Shown: one piece after another, positions 1-8,181 of the stretch | Position numbering within the stretch: the first letter of the stretch is position 1 | How the letters are laid out: each line of letters starts with the position of its first letter | Origin: CAYXVU01 sp964468725 | GTDB taxonomy: Bacteria; Acidobacteriota; Blastocatellia; UBA7656 | Reading direction: 5' to 3' | Assembly (NCBI GenBank): GCA_964468725.1 | Contig: CAYXVU010000039.1 | Coordinates: forward strand, 1 to 35,119 | DNA: 35,119 nt | Program-made: the position numbers and the translations under genes | The notes under the pieces: generated by a model | What the model saw: the letters and a program-made list of their open reading frames with translations, nothing else | What the model was told of the DNA's origin: nothing | Databases searched by the model: none

Positions 1-705
1 GTTAATGCAAAGGAGGCTCTCAGAGCCAGCCCTGTGACCCCGCCACGTTTCACTCTGAATTGGGCGCCCGTCTACGGTGACATTTCACAAGATGGAGATT
101 GGGGATACTTGACCGGGCCAACGATGGTCAGCGAACGGAGTGGCGAAAAGAAACCGGTCTCTTTCGGGCAATACTTTTCCGTCTGGAAAAAACAGGCGGA
201 TGGCAAATATCTGGTTATTCTGGATGCCGGAATCGGTGTGCCGTCGTTGGTCACTCCGTTGGACACTCCCTTCCGCTCTGCGCCTCCTGTTGCCAACCGG
301 AAGCCATCACGGCCAGCCAGTTCAAGCGGCAATGCTTCCGATATTCTTATAGAGAAAGATCGGGCGTTTTTACAGGAAGTGAAAACGCGAGGCATCGAAC
401 GCGGTTATACGGCCTACTTGAGCGATACGGCGCGTGTGCATCGCAATGGAACGCTGCCATTGACGGAAAAGCAAGCCGTGCGCGCGTGGTTAGCTACCCA
501 AACGCAGCGTTTGATTGGCGAACCGATGAAAGCCGTGATTGCCAACTCTGGCGATCTGGGATACGTCTATGGTCGCTACGAGTTGCAGTCAAGTGATGGG
601 CAAGCGGTCACGGAGAAGAGCTATTACGTTCGGATTTGGCGATTAGAAGAGAATGGCACATGGCGCATCGTCTTCGATACGAATCAACCGCCGTTGCCAA
701 AGTGA
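1..705 (+). CDS. NTF2-like (DUF4440/SnoaL-type) double-domain protein, 5' truncated
   Basis: The reading frame is open from the first base of the window, so the gene probably starts upstream; a GTG at 34 is the first possible internal start but has no clear reason to be preferred. Two similar units are visible. The first ends with a G-x-Y-F-S-V-W-K-K..DGK-Y-x-V-I-L-D-x-G stretch (about residues 45-75 of the visible part). The second, near the C-terminus, has Y-V-R-I-W-R..NGTWRIVFDT. This W-K/R..DG-x-W-x-I-x-x-D pattern is typical of DUF4440/SnoaL-like NTF2 folds, which are small cone-shaped barrels that often bind a ligand or act as enzymes. A proline/serine-rich linker joins the units. The function cannot be read from the sequence. 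A signal peptide may lie in the missing N-terminus. The next gene begins 289 bases downstream. Confidence 0.7.
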   Translation, partial: VNAKEALRASPVTPPRFTLNWAPVYGDISQDGDWGYLTGPTMVSERSGEKKPVSFGQYFSVWKKQADGKYLVILDAGIGVPSLVTPLDTPFRSAPPVANRKPSRPASSSGNASDILIEKDRAFLQEVKTRGIERGYTAYLSDTARVHRNGTLPLTEKQAVRAWLATQTQRLIGEPMKAVIANSGDLGYVYGRYELQSSDGQAVTEKSYYVRIWRLEENGTWRIVFDTNQPPLPK

Positions 706-745
706 AGAGGGAAATAATTAGGCAGAGTTGAAGAGAGCCGATAAA

Positions 746-791
746 ACACGGATTCGACGGATTTACACAAAGCAATCGGTTGTATCCGTGT
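746..791. repeat. Imperfect palindromic intergenic element (ATCCGTG type)
   Basis: ACACGGAT (746-753) is matched by its exact reverse complement ATCCGTGT (784-791), with a 30-base centre that holds a second partial copy (CGGATTTACAC). It lies in the 289-base gap between the NTF2-like gene and the esterase. From memory, inverted intergenic elements built on ATCCGTG/CACGGAT words recur in many environmental bacterial genomes; that link is recollection, not something this window proves. No T-tract follows, so it is a poor intrinsic terminator. Confidence 0.5.
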
Positions 792-994
792 CTATCCTCT
801 CGCCCGTACCTTCATTGTTTCTTGAAGAGCCTGATCTTGTATCCGCTTGGAGATGTTCCGCCGCACTCCTCATTGCTTGAAATTCCCTGTCAATATCTGT
901 AGCTTACACGCTGCCCGATGCCAACGATGCGCGGCATATGAGTTCGTCGGTCGGGCAGTCAACTTTCACTCGAATAATATGAAGGAGACCCTGA

Positions 995-1726
995 ATGAAG
1001 AGGATGATTGATGGCTGGCATAGCCCCAGTTTAGGTATGAACATGGAGATTGCCACCTTCGGCGATTTCGGATTTCCGTTATTGATGTTCCCAACGGCAG
1101 CAGCAGATTATCTCGAATACGAACGCTTTTATGTAATCGATGTGCTGAAAGATTTAATTGAGTCCGGCAAGGTAAAGGTCTTTTCGATCAACAGTATCAA
1201 TCGGCAAAGCTGGCTCAATCGGGAATTGCATCCCAAATATAAAGCGCTGCGACAAGTGCAATACAACAACTATATTACGAGTGAAGTCGTGCCCTACATT
1301 TGGAACAGTTGTCAGGGGCGTATGGGAATCATCACCACAGGCGCAAGCCTCGGCGCTTTTCATGCAGCCAATCAACTCTTTCGTCGCCCGGATTTGTTCG
1401 ATGGCACGATTGCCATGAGCGGCGCATTTGATATTCGCGCCTATTACGAGGGCGATTATCACGACGAAAATGTCTACTTCAACAACCCGGTCGAGTATTT
1501 GCCCAACTTAGAGGGTTACTATCTGGATTTGCTGCGTCGCAAGAAACATGTTCATATCGTCACCGGACAGGGCAATTATGAAAATCCTGATGCGTCGCGC
1601 AGGCTCTCCGGCATTCTGTCAGCGAAAGGCGTTCCGCACGAATTGGATCTGTGGGGCTACGATATGCCGCACGATTGGCCAACTTGGCGGGCTATGTTGC
1701 CAAACTACATCAGCACGAGGTTTTAA
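995..1726 (+). CDS. Alpha/beta-hydrolase fold esterase (PF00756-type putative esterase)
   Basis: 243 residues without an obvious signal peptide, so probably cytoplasmic. The nucleophile elbow is G-A-S-L-G (residues 116-120), placing the catalytic serine at 118, followed by the A-F-H-A helix usual for the Esterase/D family. A late histidine in G-Y-D-M-P-H-D-W (His226) is the likely catalytic base, and an acid may come from the E-N-P-D region near 196-199. Family members hydrolyse carboxylic or thioesters (S-formylglutathione hydrolase, mycolyltransferases, enterochelin esterase), so the substrate is undefined. A good ribosome site, GAAGGAGA at 981-988, supports the ATG at 995. The short-chain dehydrogenase begins 15 bases after the stop and is probably co-transcribed. 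Confidence 0.75.
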   Translation: MKRMIDGWHSPSLGMNMEIATFGDFGFPLLMFPTAAADYLEYERFYVIDVLKDLIESGKVKVFSINSINRQSWLNRELHPKYKALRQVQYNNYITSEVVPYIWNSCQGRMGIITTGASLGAFHAANQLFRRPDLFDGTIAMSGAFDIRAYYEGDYHDENVYFNNPVEYLPNLEGYYLDLLRRKKHVHIVTGQGNYENPDASRRLSGILSAKGVPHELDLWGYDMPHDWPTWRAMLPNYISTRF

Positions 1727-1741
1727 GTTCAGCTTTCGAGT

Positions 1742-2641
1742 ATGAATCAACTCAACGGAAAAGTGGTCATCATTACGGGGGCCTCAGCGGGCATCGGTGA
1801 GACGACGGCGCAATGGCTGGCGCGCAAAGGGGCGACTGTCGTGTTGGCTGCGAGGCGACGTGATCGCCTCACTGCATTGCAGCAGGAGATTGAAAGAGTC
1901 GGAGGCCGCGCGGTTGCTGTTGCCGGTGATGTGACGGTTGCCACCGACCGCGAGCGATTGATCGCAGAAGCTCTGGCGGTCAGCGGACGGATTGATGCTC
2001 TGGTCAACAATGCGGGCTATGGCCAACGCGGGCCGATTGAATTGGTTCCGATTGACGATATTCGGAAAAATTTTGAGACCAATCTCTTCTCTTTGATCGA
2101 GCTGACGCAACAGGTCATCCCGATTATGCGACAGCAGGGCAGTGGGCGCATCGTCAATATCAGTTCGGTGGCCGGACGGATTGCGCGCCCGCTATCGTCC
2201 GTTTACGATGCAACAAAACACGCTCTGGAAGCCATTTCAGACGGGTTGCGCGGCGAGCTTGCGCCGTTTGGTATTCAGGTTGTCATCATCGAACCGGGCT
2301 TCATTCTCACTGAGTTTGGAGAGGTGGCGACCGACAAAGCCCGTGCGGTAATGGAGCAAGAGAGTCCGTACAAGCCCCTCTTTGCCGAGCAGAGTAAAAG
2401 CTATCAGCGCCTGCGAAAGATTGCTGGGAAACCGGAAGATATTGCCGAACTGGTCGTCAAATCTTTGCAAGTGGAACACCCCCGTGCGCGGTATGCGGCA
2501 CCGCGACATGCGCGTCTGTTCATCGCGTTCAAACGCTATTTACCGGAATGGTTATTTGATCGCATTCTGAACCGGCAGACCGGTATGAATTCGAAGAAGT
2601 CGGACAACGCTTATGCCGTTAAACAAGGGAAGATGGCTTGA
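1742..2641 (+). CDS. Short-chain dehydrogenase/reductase (SDR), classical type
   Basis: A 299-residue oxidoreductase using NAD(H) or NADP(H). The cofactor motif T-G-A-S-A-G-I-G lies at 12-19, N-N-A-G at 89-92, the active-site Asn at 114, the catalytic Ser in N-I-S-S (141-142), and the Y-x-x-x-K pair at Tyr155 and Lys159. The A-A-R-R-R after the second beta strand (37-40) suggests NADP(H) preference because the arginines can hold the 2'-phosphate. The C-terminal part has the P-G-F-I-x-T motif and a basic tail that is longer than in minimal SDRs, as seen in SDRs acting on lipids or polyketide-like substrates; the real substrate is unknown. The esterase lies 15 bases upstream, suggesting a two-gene unit. 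The ribosome site is weak. Confidence 0.85.
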   Translation: MNQLNGKVVIITGASAGIGETTAQWLARKGATVVLAARRRDRLTALQQEIERVGGRAVAVAGDVTVATDRERLIAEALAVSGRIDALVNNAGYGQRGPIELVPIDDIRKNFETNLFSLIELTQQVIPIMRQQGSGRIVNISSVAGRIARPLSSVYDATKHALEAISDGLRGELAPFGIQVVIIEPGFILTEFGEVATDKARAVMEQESPYKPLFAEQSKSYQRLRKIAGKPEDIAELVVKSLQVEHPRARYAAPRHARLFIAFKRYLPEWLFDRILNRQTGMNSKKSDNAYAVKQGKMA

Positions 2642-2666
2642 GCGACGACCTATAGATGTTCATCGG

Positions 2667-3869
2667 ATGAAAAGTCGAGTGAGGAAATTGCGAACTTCCA
2701 TCGTTGCCTTCTTAGTAACGATTCTGTTGTCCTCAATGGTTAACGCAGCTTGGTATCTGCCTTGCGCGATAGCTGCGCCGCAGATCGTCGTGGACAAGAC
2801 GCAACATGATTTTGGCGACGTGTTTGCAGGAGAAGTCATTGCCTGCGGGTTTACCCTAAAAAATCTGGGCACAGCGCCGCTGCACTTATCTGATAAGCCG
2901 ATCATGGAAGAGAAAAAAGTCAGTCGCGCCGCCTTCACTTCATTACCTTTTGCCTTCTCGCTTCATCTGCCTATGGCAGCCGTCGTCGGGCGCAAAGCGC
3001 CGACCTGATGTCCGCCCGTTGACTTTTACTTTGAGAAAGTCATTCAGCCTGGTCAGGCCGGAAATGTTCGCATCACCATTCGCAAAACTGATGTGTTGGG
3101 AAAATTCGAACAGGAGTTCAACCTCTATACGAATGATGCGCGTCAGATGATGGTCACATTTCGCGTGACGGCGATGATTAACCCGGTTCCGGAATTCATC
3201 AAACGCATTGAAAATGCCGAAATTGATCATGGCAATCAACTGGGCAACTGGGTGGTGTGGCCGACTGCCAGCCCCGCTGTAACGGTTGAACTTGGCGAGC
3301 GGTTAAACCTGATGGTTCGCCTGCGCCCGTTGATCGCCGGAAGCGAAAAACTGGAATTGCAACCGATGGCTTCGGATGCTGTGAAAGGTTTGTTTGCTTC
3401 GGAACCGAAGGGCAATGGCTATTGGCTCAAGGTCGAGATTCAACCTGCCGACAAGCCCGGTCAGATTCGTGTGCCCCTTGTCATCAAGCCGTCAGCAAAT
3501 CACGAAGAAATCCTCATCAATCTGTCGGTTAATGTGATTGCAGAAAATGTAGTTGCCACGCCGAAGCGTATTGAAATTGACGAGGTCGGGTTGACGAAAC
3601 TGGCGGGGACTCTGCGTCGGGTTGGACGCGTCGGCGTACGAAAGATAGTCGGCAACTTTCAAATCAAATCTGTGTCAACGACGCTGACCTTTCTCAGGGC
3701 TGAAGTCCAGACGGTTATCGAGGGAAGCGGGTACCTCGTTACCGTAACATTGGATGAGAGCCGATTGCCGCAGACCGGCAATCATCAGGGCGTTTTACGG
3801 ATTGCCACCGATGATCGCCGCACGCCGATGATAGAAATCCCGATCAACTTCACGACTGTAAAAGACTAA
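2667..3869 (+). pseudogene. DUF1573-like secreted protein interrupted by an in-frame TGA
   Basis: Starting at ATG 2667, the frame encodes a secretion signal (basic start, hydrophobic stretch, then Ala-rich sites V-N-A and A-I-A-A). A DUF1573-type beta-sandwich start follows: I-V-V-D-K-T-Q-H-D-F-G-D-V-F-A-G-E, then F-T-L-K-N-L-G-T-A-P-L-H-L. The frame stops at TGA 3006-3008 (codon 114). It continues in the same frame with C-P-P-V-D-F-Y-F-E-K-V-I-Q-P-G-Q-A-G, a good match to the I-x-P-G-x-x-G end of the same domain, and stays open to the stop at 3867-3869. The C-terminal half (about 260 residues) looks like further Ig-like beta domains. No shift of frame is needed, so a nonsense change or base error is the simplest reading; downstream translation could restart at GTG 3093. 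The 5' end overlaps no gene but lies 25 bases after the SDR. DUF1573 proteins are usually extracytoplasmic with unknown roles. Confidence 0.6.
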
Positions 3870-4090
3870 TTCCGGGCTGCCCGCCAACGAAGGAACTTTA
3901 CTGGGTTGCTCAGGCTGTTTAGATTCAATTGGCAGTTTGCAGGCGAACGTTTTCACCTCTCCTCTTATGGGGTAGCAAGTGATTAGGCCTGAAACCCGCT
4001 CACCCCAGAGTCGCAAAGATCGCTGAGTCAACATAGAGAGACGGCAGAGAAATCATCAGCAACCGCAATCCGTATCAAGCTTCCCGATGA

Positions 4091-4714
4091 TTATTGATCG
4101 CTCTCTTTTTTCTCCGCAGGTTCCAACTTCTTGCGTAAGGTTTCAATCTTCTTATTGAGGCGTTCTGCCTGCGTTTGCAGGTCAGCGATGCGTTTTTGGT
4201 AGCTCTCTTGTTGGGCGTGCAAATCTTCCATTGCGCGTTGCAACTCGGCACGAACGGCAGCTTCGGCCTCTTCTCGCCGGATGCCGCCGCGCAACAACGC
4301 TTCTTGCGGTACATTTCGCAGTCGGCGTAGCAAGTCTTGTTCGCGCGCATCGAGGGCGAGTTTCTGATTTAACATGTCTTCGATCTTCTGATCGAGTTTA
4401 GCGGCTCGCTCTTCTGAGAGTAACAGTTCGAGCGTCTCCGAATTGCGTTCGGTTTGCTCTCTGAGTCGGCGTAGCTCGGCACTGAGAATGGCCATCTGAT
4501 TCGCCAACCCGTTGATCGCGGTACGTAAGGCTTCATTGGGGTCGGGCGCAATCTGTGAATCAGTCGCTGCGAGGTTAGGCTCATTGGGCTTCGTATTGGC
4601 GCGCTTCGATTTTGCCGGATCGGTTTGCCCGCCCGACTGTTGAGCGAATGCTGTGATAGTTGCGACACCGGCTAACAATGTAAAAATTATTGGTAAAAAT
4701 TTTAGTCTCTTCAT
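4091..4714 (-). CDS. Secreted coiled-coil protein of unknown function
   Basis: 207 residues. The N-terminus M-K-R-L-K-F followed by a hydrophobic run and a small-residue site (T-A-F-A-Q, about residues 20-25) is a signal peptide, so the protein is exported. A short disordered Q/G/P/N-rich spacer follows. From about residue 60 to the end the protein is almost entirely heptad-like, rich in Leu, Glu, Arg, Gln and Lys, typical of a long coiled coil. There is no enzymatic motif. A ribosome site (GGGAG, six bases before the ATG) supports the start. It is divergent from the membrane protein at 4866 and convergent with the interrupted DUF1573-like gene. Exported coiled coils often act as periplasmic scaffolds, but no specific role can be assigned. 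Confidence 0.7.
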   Translation of the reverse strand: MKRLKFLPIIFTLLAGVATITAFAQQSGGQTDPAKSKRANTKPNEPNLAATDSQIAPDPNEALRTAINGLANQMAILSAELRRLREQTERNSETLELLLSEERAAKLDQKIEDMLNQKLALDAREQDLLRRLRNVPQEALLRGGIRREEAEAAVRAELQRAMEDLHAQQESYQKRIADLQTQAERLNKKIETLRKKLEPAEKKESDQ

Positions 4715-4828
4715 ATTGAACTCCCGTCAATTGGCGATTAGTCTTCTTCTATTCAAAGCGGCTAATGGCAGGTTAGTTCCAAATTCTCCGGTCAGCAAGA
4801 GGCGGGCGGCTGTCACAAAATCGAATGA

Positions 4829-4857
4829 TTGACGCTGGTCTGAACGGGTGATAGGCT
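4829..4857 (+). promoter_or_regulatory. Possible sigma-70-like promoter, near-leaderless
   Basis: TTGACG (4829-4834) and TAGGCT (4852-4857) are separated by 17 bases. The -35 is 5/6 of consensus but the -10 only 3/6. The expected transcript start near 4864 is about two bases before the ATG at 4866, which lacks a ribosome site, so a leaderless message is possible. This is a weak call. Confidence 0.3.
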
Positions 4858-4865
4858 TGCCAACC

Positions 4866-5285
4866 ATGAACAATCGCGAGAATGAATCGGATGATGTGCG
4901 CCCGCGAATGCGTCACTTCGAAGGGCCGGGAGGGACGCCGGGTGGTGTTGGAACGTTTCTCTTTGGGTTGGTGCTAACGATCATTGGCGGCTATTTGATT
5001 ATGACACAGGTGCAAGTCACCAGCGGGTATTGGCGTTGGTGGGGAAATAATACGTTTGGCCTCACGCTGATTCCGCTATTGCTCGGTGTTGCGCTGCTGT
5101 TTTTTAACGGCAAATCGTTAATTGGTTGGTTCCTGGCGGGCGGCGGACTTTTGATTATCATCGTCGGCATCATTGCTAACCTGCAAGTCTATTTTTCGAA
5201 TACAACGTTGTTTAACACATTGCTCATGTTCATCCTCTTCGTCGGCGGATTGGGGTTGATTGCCCGTTCGCTTAAGAGATTCTAA
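4866..5285 (+). CDS. Small integral membrane protein, four predicted helices
   Basis: 139 residues from ATG 4866; a GTG at 4848 in the same frame is less likely because it would add a short unremarkable extension. The N-terminus is hydrophilic and charged (N-R-E-N-E-S-D-D, then R-P-R-M-R-H). It is followed by four hydrophobic stretches, rich in Gly, Leu, Ile and Phe, separated by short loops; the first loop holds a W-R-W-W aromatic cluster. The C-terminus is basic (R-S-L-K-R-F), consistent with a cytoplasmic end. I recognise no named family and no catalytic residues. The serine hydrolase gene starts 28 bases downstream, so the two may be co-transcribed. Confidence 0.65.
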   Translation: MNNRENESDDVRPRMRHFEGPGGTPGGVGTFLFGLVLTIIGGYLIMTQVQVTSGYWRWWGNNTFGLTLIPLLLGVALLFFNGKSLIGWFLAGGGLLIIIVGIIANLQVYFSNTTLFNTLLMFILFVGGLGLIARSLKRF

Positions 5286-5313
5286 CCGCCACCTACCAGC
5301 GAGACATTGCCTG

Positions 5314-6240
5314 ATGACGGCTCATTTCATGAAATGTTTTTGTATCCTCTGCTTACTCTTTTTCGGTTGCCTGTCGCCGATTGGATCAACCTCCTCTTCT
5401 TTGGCAGCAAGTAAAAGGTCGAAGTTGCAAGCCAAAATCGAAATGGCGATTCGCGCCAGCGGAGCCGAAGTGGCAGTCGCTTTCCGTGATTTGAAAGATG
5501 GCCGCGAGATACTGCTCAATCCGATCCTCACCTATCATGCGGCGAGCACCATGAAGGTGCCCGTCATGATGGAGGTCTTTCGGCAGGTCGGAGCCGCAAA
5601 GCTTGCCCTGGATGACCCGCTGCCAATCAAAAACGATTTCATTAGTATTGTTGATGGCAGCCATTTTTCCATCGGAATGGATAGCGACTCCGAACCGACG
5701 CTGTATCGGCGCATTGGGCAGACAGCGACAATCCGCGAACTGGTGCAGTTGATGATTACGGTGAGCAGTAATTTTGCAACCAACATCTTGATTGAAAAGG
5801 TGGGGGCGGCCAATGTTATGGAGTTGATGGTGCAACTGGGCGCGAAAGATATTCGCGTCCTTCGCGGTGTGGAGGACAGTAAAGCGTTTCAGAAGGGGTT
5901 GAATAACACGACAACGGCGCGTGACTTGATGATTTTATTAACCGCTATCGCCGAACAACGCGCCGTTTCACCGGCTGCTTCGGATGAGATGGTCAAGATC
6001 CTGCTGGATCAGAAATTTAATGAAAGCATCCCGGCAGGTCTGCCGAAAGAGGTTCGCGTGGCTCACAAGACCGGCTCAATCACCAAGATCAATCACGATG
6101 CGGCGATTGTCTATCCACCCAAACGCAAGCCCTATATCCTGATCATCCTCACTCGCGGGTTAGAACAGGAGAGCCAGGCACACAAACTCATGGCCGAAAT
6201 CTCCCGATTGATATATGAAGACCTGAGCCCGAATCGTTGA
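5314..6240 (+). CDS. Class A beta-lactamase-fold serine hydrolase
   Basis: 308 residues from ATG 5314 (another ATG at 5329 is equally possible). The N-terminus is a hydrophobic signal sequence ending near residue 32. The cysteine in F-F-G-C does not fit a good lipobox, so a soluble periplasmic form is more likely. Active-site motifs of the penicillin-recognising fold are complete: S-T-M-K (Ser78, Lys81), S-S-N (151-153) and K-T-G (252-254). The R-G-V-E-D...G-L-N-N-T-T-T-A-R-D block is characteristic of the beta-lactamase class A/PF13354 group. I did not find a clear E-x-x-L-N omega-loop motif at its usual place, so true beta-lactamase activity is unproven. It could instead be a wall-related carboxypeptidase or esterase. 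The neighbouring membrane protein ends 28 bases upstream. Confidence 0.75.
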   Translation: MTAHFMKCFCILCLLFFGCLSPIGSTSSSLAASKRSKLQAKIEMAIRASGAEVAVAFRDLKDGREILLNPILTYHAASTMKVPVMMEVFRQVGAAKLALDDPLPIKNDFISIVDGSHFSIGMDSDSEPTLYRRIGQTATIRELVQLMITVSSNFATNILIEKVGAANVMELMVQLGAKDIRVLRGVEDSKAFQKGLNNTTTARDLMILLTAIAEQRAVSPAASDEMVKILLDQKFNESIPAGLPKEVRVAHKTGSITKINHDAAIVYPPKRKPYILIILTRGLEQESQAHKLMAEISRLIYEDLSPNR

Positions 6241-6545
6241 TAACGGATGGAGAGACAGGCGGCTCGATACACGGCTGCTTCGATGCTGTGATGGCGACAG
6301 GCTCCGGCTTCGTGACGCAGAATGTCTACCTGATAGTGGCAAATCGGTCAGCGGTCAGCTCAAATTCCTATGTCGCAGGCACCCTCCCTCACTCATGAAC
6401 TTTTCAACTGATCTGGGTATCGAACCTCTTTGTCAGATGTACAAATTCACAGCCGTCTACAGGCCGGGCTTTCAGGCATACGGGCTAAATGATAAAATGC
6501 GCTCGCCAATCATTGGAGAACTCGCAGCCCTTAAAGAGTGAGCGC
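6241..6545. other. 305-base intergenic region with a possible weak promoter
   Basis: No coding sequence is apparent between the serine hydrolase and the sigma factor. A TAAAAT at 6493-6498 could be a -10 element 48 bases before the ATG at 6546, but the matching -35 region (CTTTCA at 6469-6474) is poor. No strong hairpin with a T-tract was found after the hydrolase gene. If the TAAAAT is real, it supports the shorter sigma-factor start. Confidence 0.35.
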
Positions 6546-7256
6546 ATGCCAAATGGAGTGGGGACGGAACCCGAAAGCGCCGGACAACAGCTTGACGCGT
6601 TGAGCGACGAAGAATTGGTTGACTCTTTCTTAGAGAGCCTGCCGACCGACCGCGATGTCGCCCATCAGCGATTTGAAGCGATTATTGCGCGCTATCATTG
6701 GTTGATTAGCCATATCGTTCGCAGTTCGTCGTTTCGATTCCCGGCCTGGAACTCGCAGGAGGATGTGATTTCGCGTGTAATCTACAAGGTCTATCGCGGA
6801 CTGGCCTTGTGGCGTAAGGAAGGCAAGCTATCGAGCTTTATCGCGCGCATTGCGACGAGCGAATTGATTGACACCTTTCGCCGCGTCGGACGCGATAAAT
6901 CATGGAATCCGCGACCGGCTGCCGATCCGGATTCGGACGAGCCTTCTTTGATTGACCGCGCCCCTTCACGAGAACCGACGCCTGAAGCGCAGGCACTACA
7001 GCGCGAGCAAAGCGCACTGATTGAAAGCTTGCTGGAAGAGGTTTGTCGGGATTGGAAAGACAGCGTAATCGTGAACGAATACATCATAGGAGAGCACGAT
7101 GCCAAAGCGCTCTCTGAAAAGTATGGGATGACAGAAGATTTGATCTACCAAAGAGCGCGACGCATGAAAGTGCGGTTAATGAAGTGGCTGGCCGCGCGTG
7201 GCATCACCTCTGCCGATGCCTTGCTCTCGGGCGGTTCGGGCACGGCAGGCGCGTGA
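6546..7256 (+). CDS. Sigma-70-family RNA polymerase sigma factor (ECF-like)
   Basis: 236 residues from ATG 6546. A longer frame from 6489 is open, but its extra 19 residues look non-coding and have no ribosome site. Residues about 41-113 match sigma region 2: a helix with W-L-I-S-H-I-V, then S-Q-E-D-V-I-S-R-V-I-Y-K-V-Y and the S-S-F-I-A-R-I-A-T..L-I-D-T-F-R-R ending typical of -10 recognition. A polar linker rich in Pro, Ser and Asp (118-150) leads to a C-terminal helix-turn-helix (about 166-214, with A-L-S-E-K-Y-G-M-T-E-D-L-I-Y-Q-R-A-R-R) that fits region 4, -35 recognition. No region 3 is present, so it is of group IV layout though divergent. No anti-sigma factor with a zinc or membrane signature follows; the next gene, 18 bases away, encodes an unrecognised soluble protein. 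Confidence 0.75.
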   Translation: MPNGVGTEPESAGQQLDALSDEELVDSFLESLPTDRDVAHQRFEAIIARYHWLISHIVRSSSFRFPAWNSQEDVISRVIYKVYRGLALWRKEGKLSSFIARIATSELIDTFRRVGRDKSWNPRPAADPDSDEPSLIDRAPSREPTPEAQALQREQSALIESLLEEVCRDWKDSVIVNEYIIGEHDAKALSEKYGMTEDLIYQRARRMKVRLMKWLAARGITSADALLSGGSGTAGA

Positions 7257-7274
7257 GGTTATTGTAGGTGTTTT

Positions 7275-8111
7275 ATGTCAGAGACAGATGCCAATATGCA
7301 GGACGATAATGAACGGCTCGTTGAAGATGAGCAGGACTTCGATAGCGAGGCCACAAACCGTAGCCCAATCGTCAATGAAGCCGTTTACGAGGCAGCCATC
7401 AATTTACTGAAGAGGCAATCGCAACAAAGAGATACTGCTTCTCGGGCTCTCTCCTCAACCTCTGAGGCCCCATATCCTGACAGTCGGGATTTAGCCGCAC
7501 TTTTTTATGAGGAAGCTAAGGGTGTTGTTCAACGTCAGACGGCTGCTCAGGTTGCGCTCCATTCTCATTTAGCAGATGAAATCGCCGAATACGTTCGCGC
7601 AGAGCAACTCGCCTCTGCGTACCGACCGGAGGCGCAAGCCTCGACCGGTGTTCCGCCCGCAGCTTGGAACCTGATTTATGAATGGGAAGAGCAGGAATTG
7701 GCGACGACAAAGACTGAAAGCGAACGCGGTCGGGAAGATATGATGGCGAGATTGTCGCAGATTCTCAACGCCAAAAAAGATGAATTGCGCGAATTGGCGA
7801 GAGAATCACATCCTCTTGGAAAAGAGCATCAGACGGAAACCGTTTCTGTCATTGTCGTGAGCCATGCCGTCGAGTTTCGCGGTGTTGAAGTCTTCGAAAA
7901 AGTTCCCGATGAAGAGGGGGCCAGTGTGCTCAAGCACATTGAGCAATCCGATAAATTCGATAGCAAACCTGTCCATGTCTTACTCGATTTTGGCGAAGAG
8001 CATCCCATTGTCGTCTCCGAGTTTATCCATAGAGATACCATCCGTTTGCAGCGCATCCTACGCCCGAACAGCCGATTACAACGCGCCGATTTTTTCATCA
8101 TCGAAGAATGA
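7275..8111 (+). CDS. Unrecognised 278-residue soluble protein, partner of the sigma factor gene
   Basis: This protein is acidic at the N-terminus and has no signal peptide or membrane segment. The first 50 residues look disordered and rich in Asp/Glu. Residues about 50-180 form predicted helices with many Ala, Glu and Arg, including a W-N-L-I-Y-E-W-E-E-Q-E-L stretch. The last 90 residues alternate hydrophobic and polar positions (V-S-V-I-V-V-S-H-A-V-E-F-R-G-V, V-H-V-L-L-D-F-G, H-P-I-V-V-S-E-F-I), suggesting a beta-rich domain. No anti-sigma hallmark (H-x3-C-x2-C zinc motif, transmembrane helix) is visible. It starts 18 bases after the sigma factor stop, so the two are almost certainly co-transcribed. 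A regulatory link is inferred from position only. Confidence 0.6.
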   Translation: MSETDANMQDDNERLVEDEQDFDSEATNRSPIVNEAVYEAAINLLKRQSQQRDTASRALSSTSEAPYPDSRDLAALFYEEAKGVVQRQTAAQVALHSHLADEIAEYVRAEQLASAYRPEAQASTGVPPAAWNLIYEWEEQELATTKTESERGREDMMARLSQILNAKKDELRELARESHPLGKEHQTETVSVIVVSHAVEFRGVEVFEKVPDEEGASVLKHIEQSDKFDSKPVHVLLDFGEEHPIVVSEFIHRDTIRLQRILRPNSRLQRADFFIIEE

Positions 8112-8181
8112 GCGCGACCTCGACGCCGTCGAATCCGTACTCTTTAGCGGGTGTTTAAAGGTTTCGGTCGAGCGAGTTTGA

